From Prevotella sp. UBA4341 (GTDB lineage Bacteria; Bacteroidota; Bacteroidia; Bacteroidales; Bacteroidaceae): 6,662 bases of DNA. Made by a program: the position numbers and the translations under genes. Below the pieces are notes generated by a model that had not been told where the DNA came from, made no database searches, and was given only the letters and a program-made list of their open reading frames with translations. Below, in pieces: positions 1 through 6,662 of the stretch. The stretch lies in contig DGTH01000121.1 of NCBI GenBank assembly GCA_002393705.1, positions 1 to 6,662 on the forward strand, written 5' to 3'. Each line of letters starts with the position of its first letter. Within the stretch, counting starts at the first letter, position 1.

Positions 1-366
1 GTTCGCGGGGTGCACGTCCTTCAGCGTCTCGTCGTCCAGCATGGGCGTGGTGCGCAGGTAGAGCACCTGGTCGAAGTCGGGCTGCTGGGCCGTCAGTGTG
101 ACAATCTTCACCTTGTTTTTCTGCTCTGCCGAGGCGTCGTAGAGGTCACTGGCGCTCAAGGTTGTCTCGGCGATGGCGACGGCGTTCTTGTCGGCTACCG
201 GCGAGTTGTAGAGGCCCGCCTTCACGGTCATGTCCGGGGCCAGGGGCAGCAGCGAGGCGTTGTTCACCTCGGCCACGATGGTCGTCACGCCCGTTGTGGC
301 GTCGGTCTTCTTGCTCAGCACCTTCAGGGCCATATCCACCTGTCGCACGTCTATCTGCACGCCGCT
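1..366 (-). other. Second CARDB-like module (residue ~2099 to window edge, possibly incomplete)
   Basis: The segment starts QSGVQIDVRQVDMALKVL and continues with TGVTTIVAEVNNASLLPLAP and MTVKAGLYNSPV. It fits the CARDB pattern 'D-[LM]-x-[LV]-x-V ... x-V-x-N-x-[GS] ... V-x-[LV]-x-L-Y'. It is longer than the preceding module and carries an extra polar insertion (around S-A-S-D-L-Y-D-A-S-A-E-Q). It still runs open at the left edge with VLYLRTTPMLDDETLK, so its end may be missing. The two CARDB-like copies are clearly diverged in sequence. Confidence 0.5.
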
Positions 367-3300
367 CTGGCTGACGGTGCGGCGCGGAGCCTTTGACCTC
401 GCTCCCTTGCGGCGAATCTTCAGCGCATTGCTGTTGCCGCTGATGAAGTTGGCCGTCACGTCGTAGCTGATGGTGCCGTCGAAGCCGTCGCCGACGGGGT
501 AATAGGCCGTCAGCTCCGTCTTCTCCTGCGGCATGATGAGCACGTCGTGGGTGGTCGTCTCGCCGTTCATGGTCACGTCAATGCTTCCTATGGGCTGGAA
601 GCCGTTGTTGGCCACGGTGATGGTGATGGGCACCTGACCATCGTTCTTCACCTCGTAGGCGTTGAAGCGGGCCTTGTGGTCGATGGCGTTGTCGAAGAGG
701 ATGCTGCTCTCCAGCACGGCGCCGCCGTCCTCTTCGTTGGTCACGCAGTAGGCCACCTTCATGTCGCGGTCGTTCAGGTAGCCGTCCATCGAGGCGAGGC
801 TGACGTCGTCGGGCATCGTGGCCACCTCAATAGGTGCTGAGAAGTAGAGCATCTTGTCGTGGCTGCACAGCTTCGAGGCATACAGGCGGTTCTTCATCAG
901 CACCGTCGTCGTGCCGTCGCCGCCAGTCGTCGTCTCCTGGTCGCTCTGCGTCCAGAGCAGGCCCACGTCCTCCAGGTCGGCAGCTCCGTCCTCCACCACG
1001 AGTCTGAAGTCGTTCACCATGCGCTTCTCCATGCCTAACGAGCCGGAGAGCTTGCCCGTGGGCTCGCCCTTCATGTTCACTGTGCTGAGCACCACGTCGC
1101 GTCCGCTCTCGTTCGTCTTGATGTAGCCAACGACGTTGGCACCGTTCACGCTCACCATCTGCGGCTTCACGCCCTCCACCTGTGTATAGCGCTCGCGCAC
1201 CTTGTCGTCGGGCGATATGCTGACATAGACCACCGATGCCTGCTTCTGCTCGTTCTCCACGTCCTGCTGCAGGGTCATCATCACCAGTATCGAGTCCTGC
1301 TTCATGCTTACCTGATAGTCGGCGGGCACACTGCGGCGGTGCAGGCGCTTGATCTCTATGGGCTCGCCCCACTCGCTGCCGTCGTAGCGCGAGAGCATCA
1401 GGCTGCCGTCGATGTAGCGGCTGCCCTGTGCGTTGAACTTCGCCACGCCCTGCTGCCAGACGACGGCGGCCTTGCCGTCCTGCTGCACGGCCACGGCGGG
1501 CGTCACGGCACCGATGTTGCCGTAGTTGGTGCTGACCGTGGCGTCGGTCCACGAGCCGCCGCCTTGGCGCGTAGCCACGTGGATCTCGCTACGCTCTGTG
1601 ACGCTCTTCGTCTGGTCGTTCTCCGACATCGTCTCCAGTGCCGAGCCGTCGATGGCCTCCTTCACCTGTTCGAAGGCCACCACCTCCAGTCCGTCTGCGT
1701 TGTGCGCCTCGGCAAAGTCGTACATCGGGGCGTCAATGCCCGTGCTGACGAGGTCATTCTTGCTGCCATTGCTGTATAACTGCAGACGGTCGTCGTTGTA
1801 GTTGCTGGCTGTCTTCAGGTTGTTGAACAGCAGCGACTCGCCGCCCAGCAGGTAGGTAGGCTGCGCCATGCCGTTCACATTACTTATAATAGGCGTGCCC
1901 AGGTCGGCAATCACCCGTCGGCGCAGCTTCTTGTAGCTCTTCGTCACGTTCCGTCGGGTGAACAGCGGCTGGGCGTTAGCCGGGTGGAAGGGGTTCGACG
2001 GGTTGTTGGGCACCAGGTATTCCTTATAGACATTGAAGATGGGCCATACCTTCTTCGCCGACCAGAACATGAAGCGGGCCTCGGCGAAGGCCTCCATCTT
2101 GGCCTGCAGCGTGGTCTTCATGCCTGCCTGATGCTTGCCCACGTAAGCACGGTGGTGCAGGTCGATGCAGGCACCGCCGCGCACGCCGGCCACGGCCTTG
2201 GCTATCCAGAGGTCGATGCCGGCGTAGGCCCAGGCGCACACCTTCAGGCGGGCCTGGTAGTCGAAGAAGAAGTCGATGGTGGTCGACTTCAGCGACACGT
2301 CGCCCATCTCGGCCGCCGTGTTCACCAGTCCTAAGGTCATGGCCATTTTTGCGTCGACGGACATGCCGAACGAGCCGATGCCGAAGCTGACGGGAACCGA
2401 AGAAACTGATGCAGAGGCCTCGAAGACGATGCCGCCGTCGTAGAAGTTGAACTGGAACTTGTTGTTCTCGCGGTCATAGTAGCCGATGCCGGTGAGGTAG
2501 CCCTTGATGCCCACGAAGGCCGAGGGGAAGCGGGGTATGTCGTCGAAGAAGTCATCGTCGGCCGGCTTGCCCGCGTTCACGGCGTCCATGCACGCCTGGA
2601 ACTGGTCGTTGAAGTAGGCCAGGTCGCCCACTTGGTCGAGTGCCGTCATGATCTCTCCGCCGGGCAGGAAGTTCTTCTCCATGCAGGCGCGGATGATGAA
2701 GTAGTCGCCGTCGCGCTGGATATCTACGGTGAAGGGCAGCACGGGCGGCAGCTGGAAGTTGAACTTGTCGAAGGCCTTGCCCGAGTCCTTCATGTCCACG
2801 CCCTGTGCCTCGGCGTCGTCGTCGACCTTCGTCAGGTCCGGACTGTCGAAGTCCAGCGACACCCGGCTGGCCTCGTCCCTGGCAGCCAGGTCGAGGTCGT
2901 AGTCGTGCAGCGTGGGCAGGCTGGCCAGCGTCTCGGTGCCGTTCTTCAGCGTGAACTTGGCGTCGCCCTCAATCTGGCCGGTCAGGTCGAAGTCGAACAG
3001 GCAGTAGTTCCGTGAGAAGGGGAAGGCGTTGGCTGTGGTGATGTACTTCATCTCGGGCTGCAGCTGTATCGAGCCGTCGGCCGTCGCCAGCGTCAGGCTG
3101 GGCGTGCTCTCATAGGGCATCATGCCAGTGACGTGCATGTACTTCTGGCCACTCCATCCCTCGGAGCCAAATCTCGGGTCCCTGATGAGCTTTGTCACAG
3201 TGGGGCGTTCAGCGGTCTGCGAGTAGTTGATTGTCTCGCCCTCGTCCCTCGTCAGCAGGTCGTCGGCACTAAGATAGGCTTCCATAGCGTTGTCCTTCAC

Positions 3301-6300
3301 TAAGCCATTGCCCTGCGGTGTCTCAAGCGTCAGGTTCTTCAGCGGGGTGTCCTCATCTTCCAGCACGATGACGTGGCGGCGCGGCTTACCTTTGTTCGCC
3401 CAGTTGTTGTAGTCGTAGCTCCACAAGTACATCGTGGAGAGCTTCGGCACATAACCTGGAGCCACCACCTCGAAGAATTCCGCATACTGGTCGGACGAAG
3501 TGGGGACTTGATAGATTTTCGCTGTCGCATCGTATTCAGCTGTTCCTTTTGCACCCGTCTGAGCTATGGAGGCATTCACACAGGCATAGTTGATGGTGGC
3601 ATTATTGATGTGTTCGCCTCGGCTGTTGACTACCTCAACTTGCGTGTTGCTGGCGCATAGATCCTCCCATTTTATCGAATTCGAACGCAGCCAAATCTCA
3701 TGGTCCTCTAAGAAAGAATACGGCTGGTAATAATCCCAAATTAGGGATGCTTGCCAACTTTTGCCGTCTGTTACTTTCAGCTCGGGCTTGACATCATAGT
3801 GAAGAGAATTCAGGCCTTGACGTCTGTCCATAGAGAACTTTAATTTTGTCCCATCCTTATTGGAGAGATAGCAGTTGGCGGGGTCTTCAAGATACACAAA
3901 ACCATATAAGGGATAATCCCATGCCTTTCCACTATTATTTATTGGTATGACATGTTCCTGTCCGTCGATGAAATGGCTGAGATAGAACTTTCCATTAAGA
4001 CAATACGTATTATTACTTGTACCTGGCACTACTCTTATACAAGCGTAGTAGAGACGGTGGAGGTCAGCATTGACGAAGGTGCTCTTGAAGCGCTTGTTAT
4101 ATCCGGGATAATAGACCTCTACCTCGTAAGTAAGCCCGTCAAAAGGTGGCATGAAGGTGAAGGCTCCTCTGAAACCCTTCAAGGTCTGAATCACCGTACC
4201 TTCGCAGGAGAGGGTAACGTCTGCTCCCTTATAAAAGAAATCGTCTGATATTTCAAAGTATGCCTTTGACTTATTCGTCGGATCCACCACACAATTAATG
4301 CCACCCACTTCCTCGCCATCTATTATCGCGAATCCTCGCTTTTCAATGGTAGCTGGATAGATTCCGTCCGTCTTACTCGTATTGATGATTTCTTGAATAG
4401 TAGCGGTATTGTTGAATGTCAGGTCGCCCGTCACATCCACTCCGTTTACACGATACTTAAAATCGTCGTCGGCATCCTCATAATCCAGATAGGCCATACT
4501 GGTCATTTCGTACCGCCATGTCTCCTCAGGATTGTAGCTGCGCTGAGCCATCGTGTAGAAGTAGTACAAGCGGTTAGTCTGGTCTATCTCGGGCTGCACA
4601 TTGATTTGTGCCGTGTAGTATAAGCCATCCTCCTCCAGCGTCAGCCAGTCGGGTACAGGGTCGCCACTCAGGTTGCTGTAGGTCTCGCGCAGATTGAGCT
4701 GCGGAATCTCGTAGCCCACGGTGAAGCCTTTCTTCGGCAGATACATCACTTCTGAAGTAAAGGTGGCGGGAACGTATTGGTTATAGTAGGCTTGGTATTC
4801 CCGATAGTCGCTGAACGAAGGCATCTTCAGATCGGGCACCAGCTTTGCGGTGGACTCCACGGTAGTGGTGTTGCCATTAGCGTCCTTCGTCTGCATCAGC
4901 ACCTGGGCGGTGACGATGGCCTGGCCTATCTCGCTGCCGTCGGTCACGTTGGGATGCTCCTCGGTGAAGCTGAAGGGCAGGTCGTACAGCACGACACCTT
5001 TATCCATAGCATGGCTTTTCAAATCGCTGAGCTTGTAGGTCTCCGTCCACTGGGTGCCGTTGAGATGGATGTAGTTCACGGTGACGGGGGCATCTACTGT
5101 CAGCACGTTCTCCATCTCGAACTGGAACAGCGGGAAGGTGGTCTCGGCCAGATAGGTGCTGGTGTGCTCCTTGCCTCGCGGCGCCGTAGCCCACACATAG
5201 AAGGAGCGCGAGGTGCTGAGCCCGCTCTCCGTCGTGGCCGTGACGGTGACCTTGCCGGAGGTTTCGCCCAAGAACATGAGGTCATTGATGGGTGTCCAGT
5301 CATTCGTGTCGTAATCAAAATCAGCCGTTGCGCCATTCTCATTCGTGATGCTATAAGTCACGTTGTTAGCATCGGTGGCGTTGGCCGGATAGCAGGAGAC
5401 GGTCAGGGGCATGTACACCCTGTCAACGTCATTCATCCACCCATAGCCATCCTCATCCGCTTCATCGCCCCAACCGATGAAAGTCCAATAACGGTAAGAA
5501 CTCAATGCGACGACACTGCCTTCGGCGGGCAAGCCCTCGAAGGTCAGCGACTGGGCGGGGACGGCGGTGGCCTGTGTGGAAGCGACGTTGACGGCGAACA
5601 AGCAGCCGGGGTCGACAATCGGCTGAGGACCGAGATAGAAGTCCTTCAGCTTGCTACACAATGCCACATCGACGGTGCCTGCCTCGGTGGGCGCATTGAA
5701 ACTGCAGGTGAGACGGCCCGTCGCCTCGTCGAAGGTGGCACGGCATGGCACGGAGGTCTCGCCACCGTCGAAGCTCACGCCAAACGACTTCATGAAGAAT
5801 TCGCGCTGTGCACGCTTCACGAACTGCCAGTTGTCCATCGTGGCGGTGATGGTCAGGGCCTCGCCGCCGTTGACTGTCGTCTTGTTGATGCTGGCGTCGG
5901 AGAAGTGGGGCGTGAAGCTGCTACGGCCGCCATAGACGTAGAACGTGGAATTCTCCTCGGGCAGGTCTTGACGCGAGAAGAACATATACTGCACGGCTCC
6001 TTCGGCAGGATTGGCCACTTCAATAGGGCCTACCTCACGAATGGGATAGGCGATGCACTTGTCATCGTCAATCTTGTTGTTGCGGGTGTCGTTATAGGAA
6101 TGCAGGTACTCGTCCTCAGAGGGCTTGTAGAGATACCACAGCTCGTCGCACACGGAGCCTGCGTTGATAGGCGTCAGCGACACCTCGCGCGTCTTCGACA
6201 TGCCGTAGTCGTCGGCATCGGCTGAAAGTCCGTCATGGTCGGTATAGCGGACGTCCATCACCAAGCGGCTGTCGGCAGTCACCTTCACCTCGGTGGACAT

Positions 6301-6662
6301 CTTGAAGCGAATCAGGCAATATTCGCCGTAACGACTGAACTGAGCGGAGGCGCGGTCGAACCCTTGCAGGCTCTGCAGACACTCCAGATGCGTCTCGAAG
6401 GTGCATTCCCTCGGTTCGTCAGCACCTGTGCGGTTCGTATTCAGGATCAGCACCTGATACTGGCTCTCGGCGTAGGATGTGTAGCTGACAAAATAGATAG
6501 TAGGCACATGGCCGCTCCAGGCGCTTGGATTTCCTGAAACATATTCTATGGCCTGACCCAGTGTGATCGTCTTCTCGGTTTCGCCGGCTTCGAATTCCAC
6601 CGGAAATTCCCCCTGCATGATAGGATCCTTCAGCGTGATGGAAGCCTTGTGCGCAGCATTGG
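1..6662 (-). CDS. Giant multidomain, beta-rich surface/secreted protein (internal fragment, both ends missing)
   Basis: The frame runs uninterrupted for 2,220 codons with neither start nor stop in the window, so the full protein exceeds 2,220 residues. I translated it end to end and checked the register at several places; I found no frameshift. The product is rich in Thr, Val, Asp, Gly and aromatic residues, with alternating hydrophobic and polar strands typical of extracellular beta-sandwich proteins. In order it has Ig-like modules (residues 252-334 and 419-489), a putative-Ig-like module (641-691), a carboxypeptidase-regulatory-like module (1007-1073), a hydrophobic beta domain (1299-1542), propeller-like repeats (1583-1977) and two CARDB-like modules (1999-2073 and 2099-end). 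No transmembrane helix or enzyme active site is evident. The signal peptide and any anchor must lie beyond the edges. The inferred role is surface adhesion, ligand binding or scaffolding. The exact function and family name are unknown. I am very sure of the coding call and much less sure of the role. Confidence 0.95.
442..666 (-). other. CARDB-like beta-sandwich module (residues ~1999-2073)
   Basis: The segment reads FNAYEVKNDGQVPITITVANNG, then FQPIGSIDVTMNGETTT and a later DGTISYDVTANF. 'I-T-V-x-N-x-G-x-x-P-[IA]-x-x-[IV]-x-V-x-x-[ND]-G' is the signature of CARDB (cell-adhesion-related) and related NEW3-type modules. It directly follows the propeller-like region. Such modules are usually extracellular spacers or adhesion units. 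Confidence 0.6.
730..1914 (-). other. Beta-propeller-like repeat region (residues ~1583-1977)
   Basis: Degenerate repeats alternate a hydrophobic strand ending in a report-like motif with a polar loop. Examples are TYLLGGESLLFNNL, EIHVATRQGGGSWTDATVS, TPAVAVQQDGKAAVVWQQG, LMLSRYDGSEWGEPIEI, DSILVMMTLQQD, KPQMVSVNGANVVGYIKTN, EDVGLLWTQSD, NRLYASKL and MKVAYCVTNE. The pairs 'x-V-A-x-x-x-x-G-x-W' and 'P-x-V-A-V-x-x-D-G-x-x-x-V-V-W' are typical of propeller blades in secreted binding proteins and sialidase-like folds. No Asp-box (S-x-D-x-G-x-x-W) or sialidase catalytic set is visible, so a binding or structural propeller is likelier than an enzyme. The number of blades cannot be settled by eye. 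Confidence 0.5.
2035..2766 (-). other. Hydrophobic Gly/Phe-rich beta domain (residues ~1299-1542), no family recognised
   Basis: About 244 residues are unlike the Ig-type modules around them. The segment opens with FNFQLPPVLPFTVDIQRDGD. A helical-looking stretch follows (around T-A-L-D-Q-V-G-D-L-A-Y-F). Then comes a series of alternating strands such as VGIKGYLTGIGYYD, FQFNFYDGGIVFEAS, VPVSFGIGSFGMSVDAKM and TTIDFFFDYQARLKVCAWAY. It ends with AEARFMFWSAKKVWPIF. The alternation of Gly or small residues with Phe, Tyr and Val suggests a curved sheet, a barrel or a long amphipathic groove. From memory, a similar segment precedes a propeller region in giant surface proteins of anaerobic Firmicutes. 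That similarity is recalled, not computed. The function is unknown. Confidence 0.45.
3442..3642 (-). other. Carboxypeptidase-regulatory-like / PEGA-like beta module (residues ~1007-1073)
   Basis: The segment begins QVEVVNSRGEHINNATINYA, which fits the 'V-x-V-x-[DN]-x-x-G-x-x-[IL]-x-[NG]-A-x-[IV]' opening of carboxypeptidase-regulatory-like folds. After a variable middle it closes with Y-A-E-F-F-E-V-V-A-P-G-Y-V-P-K, matching the 'Y-x-[VL]-x-[VA]-x-A-x-G-Y-x-P' end of that fold. In other proteins this fold is a transthyretin-like spacer. It lies at the end of the AT-rich part of the gene, just before composition returns to GC-rich. Confidence 0.5.
4588..4740 (-). other. Putative-Ig / cadherin-like beta module (residues ~641-691)
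   Basis: A run of short strands ends in GDPVPDWLTLEEDGLYYTAQI. This resembles the 'L-P-x-W-L-x-[FL]-x-x-x-x-G-x-[FL]-x-G' core of putative-Ig (He_PIG) and cadherin-like modules in secreted bacterial proteins. The downstream Y-Y-T-A replaces the usual F-S-G-T. The similarity is limited to this core, and flanking strands could belong to a different beta-sandwich. No calcium-binding DxNDN-type motif was seen. Confidence 0.3.
5194..5406 (-). other. Big_2-like bacterial Ig domain (residues ~419-489)
   Basis: The segment has the hallmarks of a group 2 bacterial Ig-like domain. The strand and turn YPANATDANNVTYSITNENG matches the usual 'P-x-[ND]-A-T-[ND]-x-x-V-T-[WY]-S' pattern. It is followed by a G-K-V-T-V-T-A-T-T-E-S-G strand that matches the closing 'G-x-[AV]-T-[IV]-T-A-x-[TS]-x-D/E-G' motif. 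At about 71 residues it is close to the usual family length. Such domains are generally tandem spacers or carbohydrate- or protein-binding modules in surface adhesins. Only one clear copy is seen here. Confidence 0.65.
5659..5907 (-). other. Ig-like beta-sandwich module (residues ~252-334)
   Basis: This stretch opens with DASINKTTVNGGEALTITAT, a pattern common at the start of bacterial Ig-like modules: a short strand, then V-N-G-G-E, then an alternating hydrophobic strand. It continues with SFGVSFDGGET and TGRLTCSFNAPTEAGTVDV, which fit later strands of a beta-sandwich ending in the usual A-G-x-[V/Y]-x-V motif. It contains three Cys residues (in V-P-C, L-T-C and A-L-C) that could pair in the periplasm or outside the cell. 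The family assignment rests on motif style only. Confidence 0.5.

Noticed and set aside
827..1552. A 241-codon minus-strand open frame
   Set aside because: It is shifted relative to the real frame. It gives an Arg/Gln/His-rich low-complexity product typical of a frame-shifted reading of GC-rich coding DNA. The real frame here gives clear propeller-like strands.
730..1914. Sialidase or other enzyme identity for the propeller-like region
   Set aside because: I saw no Asp-box motif and no catalytic Arg triad or Tyr/Glu arrangement. A binding or structural role is safer.
10..3015. Several plus-strand open frames of 97-146 codons starting at 10, 547, 1339, 1984 and 2632
   Set aside because: All are in the same antisense register as the giant gene and have the same His/Val/Gly-rich shadow composition. 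None has a convincing ribosome-binding context or domain.
6070..6110. EF-hand or dockerin-like Ca2+ loop around N-D-T-R-N-N-K-I-D-D-D-K
   Set aside because: Loop positions 1, 3, 5 and 12 do not carry the required Asp/Asn/Glu set, and there is no paired second loop.
4777..6225. A 482-codon open frame on the plus strand
   Set aside because: It lies exactly opposite the real codons (same register, codon positions 1 and 3 exchanged). It stays open only because the minus-strand gene rarely uses TTA, CTA and TCA there. Its product is a His/Gly/Val/Leu-rich string with no recognisable domain.
1..6662. DNA-level tandem repeats, CRISPR units, insertion sequences, tRNA genes or terminators
   Set aside because: I read both strands and saw no repeated block, inverted repeat pair or tRNA-like cloverleaf. 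GTCGTC-type runs are ordinary codon usage (Asp-Asp/Asp-Val) in the coding frame.

Overview
The whole window lies inside one giant protein-coding gene on the minus strand. The frame whose codons occupy positions 3n down to 3n-2 reads from base 6660 to base 1 without a stop: 2,220 codons. It enters at the right edge without a start and leaves at the left edge without a stop. I see no second gene, RNA gene, mobile element, CRISPR array, promoter or terminator. There is no intergenic DNA here.

The product looks like a secreted or cell-surface beta-rich multidomain protein. Residues are numbered from the right edge (residue 1 = bases 6660-6658). In order it shows: Ig-like modules, including a Big_2-like module (residues 1-490); further beta modules, one with a putative-Ig or cadherin-like 'P-D-W-L-T' core (490-740); a markedly AT-richer stretch (about 740-1070) ending in a carboxypeptidase-regulatory-like module; an acidic linker (1252-1300); a hydrophobic, Gly- and Phe-rich beta domain (about 1299-1542); a basic linker; a region of beta-propeller-like repeats (about 1583-1977); and two CARDB-like modules separated by a second basic linker (1999-2220). 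The signal peptide and any C-terminal sorting or anchor domain would lie outside the window.

Organism: GC content is high in most of the gene (hand counts of 58-78% in sampled 60-base lines) and drops to 35-42% in the middle. The composition and protein style fit a host-associated anaerobe, and I lean to Bacteroidota (Prevotella/Alistipes-like). The hydrophobic beta domain, propeller and CARDB order also resembles very large surface proteins I recall from anaerobic Firmicutes, so the phylum is not secure. No catalytic motif is visible. The most economical reading is a structural, adhesive or ligand-binding surface protein. The main points of interest are its size, the hydrophobic domain between an acidic and a basic linker, two strikingly similar basic linkers at domain boundaries, and the compositional mosaic.
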